A stretch of DNA of 64,000 nt from Vallitalea guaymasensis (GCF_018141425.1 NZ_CP058561.1:1-64000); one strand, 5' to 3'; positions 55,595 through 64,000 are shown, counted from the stretch's first letter. Notes: generated by a model not told the origin, from the letters alone. Numbers and translations are program-made.

Positions 55595-56632
55595 TTATTC
55601 CTCAATTTTTCTAGTAGTATGGCGATATATTATTTTGGGGTCAAATATTATTTTTGTTTCACCATCATAATTATCTTCTTCATTTATCATACCTATCAAT
55701 ATCTCTATTGCCTTAGATGAAATATCCTTGGCATTCTGTTCAACTGTTGTCAAAGATGGAACAGTGAATTCTGAAATAGGTATATTATCAAATCCAACAA
55801 CCTGTATATCTTCAGGAATGGATATTCCCTTCTCATTAAGGGATTTTAGTACACCAAAAGCTTTTTCATCTCCAGACACAAATATTGCATCTGGCAATTT
55901 ACCCTCTTCAATTATTTGATTACACGCTGTATATGCTTCTTTATATGACTTGATTCCTTCATATATAATAAAATCCTGCTTTTGTAATTTATTATCCAAA
56001 ACAGCTGTATAGAATCCTTCTCTTCTTTCCTCATTAGAAATATACCTATTACTACCAAGGAAAAAAAGGATGGACTTACAACCACTTCTTATAAGATATT
56101 GTGTAACAAGGTATGATGCTTTATAGTTATCGATTTCAACAAATGGATTTTCGGGATAATTATAATTCTTTCCTATAGTTACATAGGGAATACCTAATTC
56201 CTGGAATAATCTTATCTTATTATCATCTTTTTGAATGTTAAGGATTATAGCACCATCAACAAAACCAGATTTTAGAAGATGTATATTTTTTTTATTCTCT
56301 TCTTCATCATCCATATTGAATTGAAACATGAAAACATTATATTCATAAGCAGAAGCTTGATTAATAATGTTCTGGAACATATTGGAATACCATTGTCCTG
56401 GATACAGGTCTTGTTGTTTCTCAATAACAAGTATAATATTCTTTGCTGTCTTCTTTCTAAGACTCTTTGCATATATATTTGTTTCAAAACCAGTTTCTTT
56501 GATGACATCATTAATAATTTTTCTTGTTTCTTCTTTTACGTATTGTCCGTTGTTTATAACTCTTGATACAGTTCTAACAGAAAAACCTGTCCTCTTAGCT
56601 ATATCCTTAATGGTTAAATTGTTTTTTCCCAT
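55595..56632 (-). CDS. LacI family transcriptional regulator of the sugar locus
   Basis: This 345-residue protein has an N-terminal LacI helix-turn-helix (LTIKDIAKRTGFSVRTVSRVINNG, given here by its key parts IKDIAKRTG and RTVSRVIN), the hinge (ETGFETNIYAKSLRKK) and a periplasmic-binding-like sugar domain. The likely targets are the three palindromes at 62496-62597, which have the central CG or CA typical for this family. It lies inside the operon it presumably controls, giving feedback control. The effector is unknown. Confidence 0.9.
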   Translation of the reverse strand: MGKNNLTIKDIAKRTGFSVRTVSRVINNGQYVKEETRKIINDVIKETGFETNIYAKSLRKKTAKNIILVIEKQQDLYPGQWYSNMFQNIINQASAYEYNVFMFQFNMDDEEENKKNIHLLKSGFVDGAIILNIQKDDNKIRLFQELGIPYVTIGKNYNYPENPFVEIDNYKASYLVTQYLIRSGCKSILFFLGSNRYISNEERREGFYTAVLDNKLQKQDFIIYEGIKSYKEAYTACNQIIEEGKLPDAIFVSGDEKAFGVLKSLNEKGISIPEDIQVVGFDNIPISEFTVPSLTTVEQNAKDISSKAIEILIGMINEEDNYDGETKIIFDPKIIYRHTTRKIEE

Positions 56633-56664
56633 TTCTTCCCTTCTTTCTATTGGAAAAAATTATT

Positions 56665-59181
56665 CTATTTCATAATTAACATAGAATTTATTGGTCTTAT
56701 CATTCCTGCTGACGAAAGATCTGATGTACATGGATAGCTCAGTTCAATTAGTTGATTCTTATAAATCATACTTAGACAACTAGAAGCTCCTCCGTCTAGA
56801 TTCATTACCCAATCAACTGCTCCTACTTCTTTTTCTAGAATACCAACTATTTCATTGAAATTAGCTCCACAACTTTCTTTTGTTCTTCCAGAAAAAACGA
56901 ACACAAAAAATTTATTAGTTCTCGTTAGACCAACAACTGTTCTAGGACCTCTAACCCAATCTTGTACTTGAGTCTCTTGGGTCTGCATTGAAAGAGGATG
57001 AAACCATCCTTCTCTTTTAAATGCTTCAATTTGCACTTGGTTATTAGAAACCAGATTCTTGCCATTTTCAACTAGCAGTGTAGCTCCACCATAAACCCAA
57101 CTAATATCATCCCATTGTCCTTGGGTCATATCCTCAGGCTTTTCAAGATATACATCCAGTTTATAAGGTTTAGTAATTTTATAATAATCATCATTAATAC
57201 CAGTCAATCCCAGTGAATCTACTAACCTTTTTATATAATCGCCTGTAACAGACAGAACAACTCCTATACTAGGTATAGATACTTCTCCATATCTTACACA
57301 AACTATTTTATTATTTATTATAACAATATTTAACCTATTTTTACCATATGAATAGAAAAATTTTCTATAATCTTCATTATTCTTGCTCAAATCCTGATTA
57401 TCAATATATGGAGTAATGATATTGACATTTCCATTGTCACTATTTACATCATCTCTATCCCATGTAATTTCTTCATTGTTGATTATTATCTTACCACCTT
57501 GTAAAGTTCTTCTACCGAAAATTACTTGACCGGATTTGGTACAGCCTATGAATGCTTTATTATATAATGGAAAATATTCTTCTCTGTTAGTATCTTCATT
57601 TACATACTTGTATCCAAGAAAAATCTTACCTACATCAATCTTTTCATTTGGAAGTTCTTTCCTTGTAGAATTATAAGCTTCAACAATATTATCCGTGGCA
57701 AAATATAAAAAGTTACAGCAATATCTTAGATCTCGTTCTATATCATTCTTAAAATACTCCCTAGGTGAAATCAAACTTTTATTTAATTTTTCTGCTTCTA
57801 CAGGTTTTAATGAAACATTATCATCAAATAACAACCCTGTTACAAGTACATTATTATTGTGTTCATGATTATAAACATCATCTGTTGTCTTTTCTATATT
57901 ATCTGCATTATAATAACATGAGATATATTTACCTCTAAAATGATTATTGATAAATTCATATAAGATTTCTCTTTCTGCAACTTTATAATCTGCTTCACTT
58001 TGTTGTTTATCCATTAGAAACTCTGGAAAATCATTCCTCTTTATACTTGTTGAATAAAAATTCATGTATTTAATGGGCAGCAAGTTGTTAATATCTTCAC
58101 CTGATTTAAATACCTCTCTACATCTTTTTATACCATATTCATTAAGTAAACAATTATAATGAAATAAGCTCATAGTTATTCTTTCATTACCAGTAAAGTC
58201 ATAATCACAATCAAACTCTTTTATGACATAACCTATTATATATGGAATATCACTGCTGCCGTTTCTATAAATGTTAGTATATCTTGAAACTACTACATTT
58301 TGAACAGTAGACAATATAAAGTAATCAAAAGAAACATTTTTCAATGAAAATATATGTTTCTCACCTAGACCTATAACAAGTGTTTTATTACTGGAGGCTT
58401 TACCAAATAATATGGCATCTTCTTTCTCCAGTTTACTGAAATCCATTCCTACAGAAGTATTGTCATAGATTTTTATTTGTGTATTCTTTTTAATTAAGTC
58501 ATTAGATTCTATAGTAGCTTGATTATCCATAATATCATAATAATCATCAATTGTTGCTTCATCATGAATGCTACTTTTTTTTACATAGATAACTATTTTT
58601 TTATCTCTAAACTCTAATAACTCATTGTTGACGATTATCTGCAAAAGAGTTAATAATTGTTTATTGTCACCTGCTAAAAATATAAGTTCTTCTGCAATCA
58701 TCATCTTAGTTTTCAAAATTTCCAACTTATTGATTACACTAGTATTGTATCTTATTTTCTTTGGTATACCACTATAAATTAAATTAATAATGGCATTATC
58801 AAAATTCAATTTTTCCAATTTATTCGTTGAAATATATTCTTCATCTAAACTATAGCTACTATAAATATCTTTCATGTCTTTATCAAATGTTTCTTGTCTG
58901 ATTTTATGTATATCACCGTATATCTCCTCATCTGTATAATCTTCTAAAAGAGTAAAATCCATAAAATAATCTTTAAGCTTATTATAATAATGTTGGTAAC
59001 GGTATTTATCCACTTTATCTTTACTATAGGCAAGATCCAGAGCATAATCAATTATTACTTCATTACCTTTTGCTTTATCTACCTTTACAGAACCATAATT
59101 ATACCTTAAGTATTGAAAATAGCCTTTTGTCAATTTTCTTTTATAGGCTCCTGCAACATAATTATGTTTATAAATCATCAT
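56665..59181 (-). CDS. large cytoplasmic protein with C-terminal phosphodiester glycosidase (NAGPA) domain
   Basis: The protein has 838 residues. The last 250 or so match the NAGPA/DUF2233 phosphodiester glycosidase family: VYGGATLLVENG, RGPRTVVGLTRTNKFFVFVFSGR and VMNLDGGASSCLSM, the usual catalytic-site pattern. Human NAGPA removes GlcNAc from GlcNAc-1-phospho-mannose. The first roughly 550 residues are not recognised; they are rich in Tyr, Asp, Asn and Lys, with no signal peptide, membrane segment or repeats. The product is therefore predicted cytoplasmic, unlike most NAGPA-domain proteins. Its ATG overlaps the stop of the permease gene by 4 bases, so it is firmly part of the uptake operon. 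Confidence 0.7.
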   Translation of the reverse strand: MMIYKHNYVAGAYKRKLTKGYFQYLRYNYGSVKVDKAKGNEVIIDYALDLAYSKDKVDKYRYQHYYNKLKDYFMDFTLLEDYTDEEIYGDIHKIRQETFDKDMKDIYSSYSLDEEYISTNKLEKLNFDNAIINLIYSGIPKKIRYNTSVINKLEILKTKMMIAEELIFLAGDNKQLLTLLQIIVNNELLEFRDKKIVIYVKKSSIHDEATIDDYYDIMDNQATIESNDLIKKNTQIKIYDNTSVGMDFSKLEKEDAILFGKASSNKTLVIGLGEKHIFSLKNVSFDYFILSTVQNVVVSRYTNIYRNGSSDIPYIIGYVIKEFDCDYDFTGNERITMSLFHYNCLLNEYGIKRCREVFKSGEDINNLLPIKYMNFYSTSIKRNDFPEFLMDKQQSEADYKVAEREILYEFINNHFRGKYISCYYNADNIEKTTDDVYNHEHNNNVLVTGLLFDDNVSLKPVEAEKLNKSLISPREYFKNDIERDLRYCCNFLYFATDNIVEAYNSTRKELPNEKIDVGKIFLGYKYVNEDTNREEYFPLYNKAFIGCTKSGQVIFGRRTLQGGKIIINNEEITWDRDDVNSDNGNVNIITPYIDNQDLSKNNEDYRKFFYSYGKNRLNIVIINNKIVCVRYGEVSIPSIGVVLSVTGDYIKRLVDSLGLTGINDDYYKITKPYKLDVYLEKPEDMTQGQWDDISWVYGGATLLVENGKNLVSNNQVQIEAFKREGWFHPLSMQTQETQVQDWVRGPRTVVGLTRTNKFFVFVFSGRTKESCGANFNEIVGILEKEVGAVDWVMNLDGGASSCLSMIYKNQLIELSYPCTSDLSSAGMIRPINSMLIMK

Positions 59182-60035
59182 TCTTTTACTCCTCCATCAA
59201 GTATACCTGATATAATCTTTCTTTGGAGTAATAGAACAACAATTATCAGTGGTACTGTGATTACAATAGAAGCTGCACACATGGTTCCCCAAGGAACAGT
59301 ATAATCTGTTTGATAAAGAGTGATTCCTACTGTAACCGTACGTCTAATCTTTAATGGATTCAATACTTGCGCAAATAGATATTGATTCCATGCAGTTATG
59401 AATACAAGTATACTTACAGTAAATAATCCCGGTGCAACAAGAGGCATGATAATTTTATAGAAGCATTTGAAAATAGATGCTCCATCAATCATTGCGCTCT
59501 CTTCTAAAGTATTAGGTACTGATTTGAAAAATGTTGATAAGAACCATACTGCCATTGGTAATTGTGTGGTTGTGATAGCTAGTGCCAGCCCCCAATAAGT
59601 GTTAAGCAATCTAAGATTCTTCATCATTTTATATATAGGATTAATAATTGTTATTGGTGGTAGTAAAGTTATGCTCAGCAGCACTAACATGAATACCTTT
59701 TTCCCTTTTATATCAGTTCTTGAAACAGCATAGCTTGCTAAACATCCTATTGACACTGACAATGCTGTACTTACCAATGAAATAACTGTGCTGTTTTTCA
59801 AATATAGTAAAAAGGGTTGTCTTTCAAAGACATCTATGTAATTCTGTAATGTCCATTCTGATGGCCAAAATGTGGGAGGAATGCTAAATAGATCTTTCTG
59901 ATTCTTAAATGAATTTAAAAATTGCCATATAAACGGAAATATGATTCCACCAACAAAAAATATGAAGAATAAGGCAAACAAAACTCCTTTAATATATTTT
60001 TTTAGTTTTATTGATTTAGTATTTTTTTTCATCAT
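59178..60035 (-). CDS. carbohydrate ABC transporter permease, MalG type
   Basis: This is the second inner-membrane subunit of a CUT1 sugar importer: six predicted membrane segments over 285 residues and the EAA loop LEESAMIDGASIFKCFYKIIMP that contacts the ATPase. The stop and start codons of neighbours overlap on both sides. No ATPase gene is present in the locus, so a shared MsmX/UgpC-type ATPase encoded elsewhere must energise it. Confidence 0.95.
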   Translation of the reverse strand: MMKKNTKSIKLKKYIKGVLFALFFIFFVGGIIFPFIWQFLNSFKNQKDLFSIPPTFWPSEWTLQNYIDVFERQPFLLYLKNSTVISLVSTALSVSIGCLASYAVSRTDIKGKKVFMLVLLSITLLPPITIINPIYKMMKNLRLLNTYWGLALAITTTQLPMAVWFLSTFFKSVPNTLEESAMIDGASIFKCFYKIIMPLVAPGLFTVSILVFITAWNQYLFAQVLNPLKIRRTVTVGITLYQTDYTVPWGTMCAASIVITVPLIIVVLLLQRKIISGILDGGVKE

Positions 60036-60919
60036 TACACCTTCTCCATCTTGGTCTTCAACGCATCCATAAACAAAAAGCTTATCAATAGGGAAATTAT
60101 AAAGGTTACTACGGCTAATGTTGCACCATATCCAAGATTACCAAAATTGAAATAAGTCTTGATTGTATATAGAGATAAACTTTGAGTTCCGTCAGCTGGC
60201 CCACCGCTTGTTAGTGCGACTACCAAATCATATATACGGAATGTAGCAAGCACTCTAAATAATATAGCTACAACAACAACCGGTTTAATTATTGGCAGTG
60301 TAATTCTAAAAAATCTCTGTATCTTGTTAGCTCCATCAAGGGAAGCCGCTTCATATAGACTTTCAGGAACTGTTTGAAGCCCTGATAGAATAAGCAGTGA
60401 CATGTAAGGTGTAGTTTTCCATACATCCGCAATAATAACTGCTATTATGGCTGTATTTTTCTCAATAAGCCAAGGTATATAATCTTGAATAAGATGAAGT
60501 TTGCTTAGTATAAGATTGATGATTCCATATTGATCACTATACATGAACTGCCACATCAAACCTGAAACTATAGTAGGTATAGCCCAAGGCACTAGTACAG
60601 CAGTTCTAATTATACCTTGTCCTGGAATAGCTTTATTCATGATTAAGGCAAAAATCATACCTATCAAAGTTTCCAAGGTTACAGCAACAACTGTAAACAT
60701 CAATGTAAACTTCAAACTCTCTATAAAAGTCTTATCACTGAATAATTTGATATAATTATCAAACCCAACAAATTTCTTGCCCTCTGCCAAAGTCTGAATA
60801 CGAAGATCATAAAGACTCATGTTAATTGTATTAATAACAGGATATACTATAAAAACCAATACTAATACAATTGAAGGTATTATGAATATATAACCCATTT
60901 TGGCCTTCTGTTTTTGCAT
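60035..60919 (-). CDS. carbohydrate ABC transporter permease, MalF/UgpA type
   Basis: This is the first permease subunit: 294 residues with six membrane segments and the EAA loop (SLYEAASLDGANKIQRFFRI). It partners the MalG-type permease, with which it overlaps by one base. A 190-base gap with an imperfect stem-loop separates it from the binding-protein gene. Confidence 0.95.
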   Translation of the reverse strand: MQKQKAKMGYIFIIPSIVLVLVFIVYPVINTINMSLYDLRIQTLAEGKKFVGFDNYIKLFSDKTFIESLKFTLMFTVVAVTLETLIGMIFALIMNKAIPGQGIIRTAVLVPWAIPTIVSGLMWQFMYSDQYGIINLILSKLHLIQDYIPWLIEKNTAIIAVIIADVWKTTPYMSLLILSGLQTVPESLYEAASLDGANKIQRFFRITLPIIKPVVVVAILFRVLATFRIYDLVVALTSGGPADGTQSLSLYTIKTYFNFGNLGYGATLAVVTFIISLLISFLFMDALKTKMEKV

Positions 60920-61021
60920 ATTCGGTCACTCCTAATTTTTATTCATTCTAGTTATATTAATATATTGTGCTTCCACCACATGTTATATATATTTAATCCA
61001 AGTGGAGTTTTTGTTCTATAA

Positions 61022-61071
61022 AGATTAGAACGCCGATAGAAAATTATTCCATCCAACGTTCTCTCTAATCT
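61022..61071 (-). repeat. stem-loop between binding-protein and permease genes
   Basis: AGATTAGAACG (61022-61032) pairs with CGTTCTCTCTAATCT (61057-61071) except for a 4-base bulge; the loop is 24 bases. No T-run follows. Such structures between binding-protein and permease genes commonly stabilise the upstream mRNA so that the binding protein is made in excess. Confidence 0.55.
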
Positions 61072-61108
61072 CTCGTTTCATATCACTAACTGAAATTAAT
61101 TCAATATA

Positions 61109-62380
61109 TTATTGTCCGATTATCTTCTTAATCTCGTTATCAGCATCTTTAACTGCATCTTCAACTGTTTTTTCTCCTACAAAAGCTAATTGTGTCTGTA
61201 GTTGAAGTACATTGGAGATTTCTGAATAATATGGTGATTTTGGTCTTGGATTAGCATTCATGAATACTGGTAACATATTCTCAACAAAAGGCATTTTTTC
61301 AAGAATCTCTTTATCTTCATATAATGACTTGATAGATGGTAAATGACTTAGTCCAAGAGCTTCCATTTTCTCAGCTTCTTCACCAGCCATGAATTTAGCA
61401 AATTTTATTGCCTCTTCTTGGTTCTTTGAAAATTTTGATACCATGATTTGCCATCCACCAAGAGTAGAATAACTGTTACCATCTTTATCTGCTTTTGGTA
61501 ATTGTGCTATCCCAACTTTTCCTACTACTTGTGATTTATCTGCATCTTGTGATTTGTTCCATCCACTTGGCCAGTCTCTTAGAAAAACTAATTTTCCAGC
61601 AAAAAATGGAGCTCTAGCATCACCGCTACCAAAGTTGATAATTCCTTCTGGAGTAATTTTTGAAGTATTAATCATATCAACCATCATCTTTGTGGCTTTA
61701 ACAGTTTCAGGGGAATTGTAGATCACTTTTCCGTCTTCATCGAAAACATCCCCACCATAACTCCAAACATATTCCATTAAATTACATGTCAAACCTTCAT
61801 ATTGTTTCCATGACCCTGCCAAACCTTTCATTTCTGGTTCTTTTTCCATTATATATGTAGCTGTTTCAACTAACTCTTCCCAAGTTTCTGGAACAGGCTT
61901 ATTATATTTTTTCAATAAGTCTTTTCTGTAATAAAGCATACCTGCATCAATTCTGTAAGGTAGTCCCCATAATTTATCCTTATATATATTTGCATTTATT
62001 GCACCAGGCAGATATTTATCTTTTTCATCTTGTGTCAATTGGTCAGTTAAATCTGTTACCCAGCCAGCTGAAGCAAAAATTGGAGGCCATGTTACATCCG
62101 CATCAAACATATCCAACGAATCATCCTCTGCCTGCAATGCTGTACTAATCATCTGTAACTTTTTATTAGTATCAGCTGGTAATTCAACAACATTAACTTT
62201 AATATTAGGATTTTCTTCGTGAAATCTATTTATAATATTGGTAAGTGTTCCATTTTCATCAACATGAGAATAATAGTTTAAAGTTACCTCTTTTTCTTCA
62301 TCACTATTCTCAGCCTTGCATCCTGCTGATATAACAACTAAACACATTATTAAAAGTACACTTATTATTTTTCTTTTCAT
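61109..62380 (-). CDS. sugar-binding lipoprotein of ABC transporter (family 1)
   Basis: This is the extracellular receptor for the importer. The signal peptide ends in lipobox ISAGC (lipidated Cys21). The mature part has the family-1 pattern, including DMFDADVTWPPIFASAGWV, LPYRIDAGMLYYRKDLL and the tail ADNEIKKIIGQ. The start is ATG 62380, which follows AAGGAGA; an in-frame start at 62434 would put 18 residues before the signal peptide. The length is 423 aa. It is the first gene of the locus, behind a LacI-controlled promoter. Confidence 0.96.
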   Translation of the reverse strand: MKRKIISVLLIMCLVVISAGCKAENSDEEKEVTLNYYSHVDENGTLTNIINRFHEENPNIKVNVVELPADTNKKLQMISTALQAEDDSLDMFDADVTWPPIFASAGWVTDLTDQLTQDEKDKYLPGAINANIYKDKLWGLPYRIDAGMLYYRKDLLKKYNKPVPETWEELVETATYIMEKEPEMKGLAGSWKQYEGLTCNLMEYVWSYGGDVFDEDGKVIYNSPETVKATKMMVDMINTSKITPEGIINFGSGDARAPFFAGKLVFLRDWPSGWNKSQDADKSQVVGKVGIAQLPKADKDGNSYSTLGGWQIMVSKFSKNQEEAIKFAKFMAGEEAEKMEALGLSHLPSIKSLYEDKEILEKMPFVENMLPVFMNANPRPKSPYYSEISNVLQLQTQLAFVGEKTVEDAVKDADNEIKKIIGQ

Positions 62381-62472
62381 TTTTAATTTCTCCTTAATAT
62401 AATTTGTAGTATATCTTCTAGATAAGTCAATCACTTACATGCAGCTATTGTTATACGCACCTCCTGTCTATG

Positions 62473-62501
62473 ATTATACACTAATATGTCTCTTTTGCCA
62501 A
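62473..62501 (-). promoter_or_regulatory. promoter of the sugar locus
   Basis: On the minus strand TTGGCA (62496-62501), 17 bases, TATAAT (62473-62478). The -35 hexamer is the downstream half of operator 1, so bound repressor would block RNA polymerase. Confidence 0.8.
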
Positions 62502-62509
62502 CGATGGCA
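62496..62509. promoter_or_regulatory. LacI-type operator 1, on the -35 box
   Basis: TGCCAACGATGGCA: dyad TGCCA...TGGCA with central CG. It is the exact complement of operator 2. Confidence 0.82.
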
Positions 62510-62538
62510 GTTTTAGGACAAAAAAATAATTTTACTTC

Positions 62539-62552
62539 TGCCATCGTTGGCA
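62539..62552. promoter_or_regulatory. LacI-type operator 2
   Basis: TGCCATCGTTGGCA, the reverse complement of operator 1, with centres 43 bases apart. Confidence 0.8.
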
Positions 62553-62583
62553 TTAGACTTAAAATAAAAAAACTTTACTTTTC

Positions 62584-62597
62584 TGCCATCATTGGCA
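62584..62597. promoter_or_regulatory. LacI-type operator 3
   Basis: TGCCATCATTGGCA, within a longer TTCTGCCA...TGGCAGAA dyad. The centre is 45 bases from operator 2. The central CG is replaced by CA. Confidence 0.75.
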
Positions 62598-62665
62598 GAA
62601 CTTATTATGGAATAATATTACTCCTTTTTCTTAGCTGTGTCAATACCCTTTTTTAAACTAGCTGT

Positions 62666-62719
62666 AAATAAAAATATTGCAGAATAAAGATCTAGTTGTA
62701 CAATCTTTATTCTGCAATA
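62666..62719 (-). terminator. terminator of the tRNA-synthetase-like gene
   Basis: A perfect 17-bp inverted repeat (62675-62691 and 62703-62719, 11-base loop) is followed on the minus strand by TTTTTATTT. It lies 12 bases past the stop. Confidence 0.88.
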
Positions 62720-62731
62720 GAAATGAACTAA

Positions 62732-64000
62732 TTATTTATATTGACTTTCATGTTTTTCAAAAAAGTCTATTCTAGGTTCTAGATATTTAATCTTATGGTT
62801 ATCATAATCTTCAATAAAGGAATATATGTTATCAAATATATACTCCCAATTCCAGATGTTTTCATTAACATTAAGATATTCTCTGACCATTTTACAACTG
62901 TCTGGAGCAATTGGGTGTATCAATGTAATAGCAGTACGCACACCATGAAAAGCTGTTATTAAAACTTTTTCTCTAAGTTCATTATCTTCGTCAGCTTCAG
63001 CTTTCTTCATATTATTAACCCAGTACTTGTTCATTTTTCTTATATAGCTGTCAAGTACGTAGACAATCCTATGGAAATCATGATTATACATATGTCTTTC
63101 ATAATTCAGTATTGCCTCTTTAGATTCCTCCAATATTTTTTCATCTACTTCTCCCATAGGGATTTTGGAATCAAAATACTTTTGAGATGTATAGAAACAA
63201 GATCTAATGAGTCTATTGAATACATTAGTAAGTAAGTTACCATCTTTTAGAACAGTATCCGGTCCTTGCCTGTCTTCTTCTTTCATAAATACCTGAGGTG
63301 TGAAACTTACACTCTTCTTAGCTAAACCAAGGCTCAAGAAATGCATTCTTAATTGCTCTGCTGTATAATAGTCTAATAATTCCTCTGCCATAGGTGGTTT
63401 GATATCACTACTACTACTTGCTTTCTTATCCATGAATAGCACATGATTATTAGGTATCAGATGAGGTAGATTAATGTTTTCCCAATCTAATGAACTATCC
63501 TTATTAATGCCAAGTAATGCTAAGAACATACCCATTTCAGCAATACCGTAAAAATAAATATTATCTTCACCAATGAATTGATATACTTTTGAATCTTTTG
63601 ATTGCCACCAATCCTTCCAATTCTCTGGATCTTCACCAATTGAATCTAAATAAGTCTTAGTAAAAGAAATTGGTGCCCATAATGATTCCGGCCATACCCA
63701 GAATGTCAAATCTTCTAAATCTTCTTTTTCAGGCACTTTAATTCCCCAATCAATATTTCCTGATAATCTAAAAGGAACTAATGTCTTTCCAGTTCTGAAT
63801 CTTATTCCAAGCTTGTCAAATACATCTCTAGCTGTATCCCTATCTTCCAAATTATCGAATATAAAAGTTATTGAAGGCTTTTTAGGTTCATCAATTATTG
63901 TATGCTTAGGTAATTTATCTTGTATATCAGCTAAATCATCTTCTAACTGTTTCCTCTTAACATATATAATTGGTGGCTTCAAGAATTCTTCAATAGTATT
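62732..64000 (-). CDS. methionyl-tRNA synthetase-like protein (class I), N-terminus outside window
   Basis: The frame stays open to base 64000, so the N-terminal part is missing; a TTG at 63982 is internal. About 422 residues are visible. FWVWPESLWAPISFTKTYLDSIGE, YQFIGEDNIYFYGIAEMGMFLALLG and NHVLFMDKKASSSS follow the layout of the second half of a MetRS catalytic domain, ending in a helical anticodon-binding-like domain (DFHRIVYVLDSYIRKMNKYW, IHPIAPDSCKMVREYL). At the KMSKS position it has KASSS. It may be a divergent MetRS or a paralogue; the HIGH motif lies outside the window. It is an independent unit, closed by a strong terminator. Confidence 0.75.
   Translation of the reverse strand, partial: NTIEEFLKPPIIYVKRKQLEDDLADIQDKLPKHTIIDEPKKPSITFIFDNLEDRDTARDVFDKLGIRFRTGKTLVPFRLSGNIDWGIKVPEKEDLEDLTFWVWPESLWAPISFTKTYLDSIGEDPENWKDWWQSKDSKVYQFIGEDNIYFYGIAEMGMFLALLGINKDSSLDWENINLPHLIPNNHVLFMDKKASSSSDIKPPMAEELLDYYTAEQLRMHFLSLGLAKKSVSFTPQVFMKEEDRQGPDTVLKDGNLLTNVFNRLIRSCFYTSQKYFDSKIPMGEVDEKILEESKEAILNYERHMYNHDFHRIVYVLDSYIRKMNKYWVNNMKKAEADEDNELREKVLITAFHGVRTAITLIHPIAPDSCKMVREYLNVNENIWNWEYIFDNIYSFIEDYDNHKIKYLEPRIDFFEKHESQYK

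Larger units (their letters stand above)
62381..62731. promoter_or_regulatory. 351-base control region of the sugar locus
   Basis: The stretch holds, from right to left, the terminator of the tRNA-synthetase-like gene (62666-62719), three LacI-type operators, and one vegetative promoter with a leader of about 85 bases. No ORF was recognised. Confidence 0.8.

Overview
The window is about 30% G+C. Its genes mark a spore-forming, low-GC Firmicute of class Clostridia: an alpha/beta small acid-soluble spore protein, YlbJ, RemA, a PASTA kinase with its PP2C phosphatase, and long blocks of gene order shared with the Bacillus ylq/ylo regions. The family is uncertain; a Lachnospirales/Vallitalea-like member is my guess from general resemblance, not from a search. 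About 60 protein genes are supported. I see no rRNA, tRNA, CRISPR array, insertion sequence or prophage.

Layout. (1) 1-4650: accessory genes, namely the 3' part of a DUF3160 gene, an M56 (BlaR1-like) membrane metalloprotease and a convergent lipoprotein. (2) 4.7-30.1 kb, all on the minus strand: a chain of housekeeping operons. In transcription order these are pta-ackA; yceD-rpmF; plsX-acpP-rnc-smc-ftsY; ylxM-ffh-rpsP-khpA; rimM-trmD-rplS; lepB; then rbgA, an HD-domain gene, rnhB, a FliK-like gene, an flhB C-terminal homologue, yraN, pgeF, a DUF512 radical-SAM gene, der, plsY and gpsA. They cover acetate/ATP production, phospholipid and fatty-acid synthesis, the SRP pathway, ribosome maturation and chromosome condensation. 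(3) 30.4-32.8 kb on the plus strand: tmcAL and ylbJ. (4) 32.8-39.3 kb on the minus strand: rsmD-coaD-coiled-coil gene, an SASP, recG, and asp23-fakA. rpmB follows on the plus strand at 39.6 kb. (5) 39.8-54.2 kb on the minus strand: yicC-remA-gmk-rpoZ, then a long operon priA-def-fmt-zinc protease-rsmB-rlmN-stp-prkC-rsgA-rpe-thiN, ending in an unannotated small membrane ORF. It combines replication restart, translation initiation and rRNA modification with the Ser/Thr kinase-phosphatase pair. (6) 54.3-62.6 kb on the minus strand: a self-contained sugar locus with a solute-binding lipoprotein, two permeases, a large cytoplasmic phosphodiester-glycosidase-family protein, a LacI regulator and a GT-A-like protein. 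It is preceded by three copies of a LacI-type palindrome, one covering the -35 box. (7) 62.7-64.0 kb: the C-terminal part of a methionyl-tRNA-synthetase-like protein, cut by the window edge.

The most promising undescribed material is the sugar locus (a roughly 500-residue unknown domain fused to a NAGPA domain, plus a GT-A-like protein). Next are the small membrane ORF in the usual spoVM position, the operator-like inverted repeat that overlaps both the predicted transcription start and the ribosome-binding site of ylxM-ffh, and the phased A-tracts behind the pta promoter. Promoters and terminators were found by eye. Protein family calls rest on recognised motifs, not on database searches.
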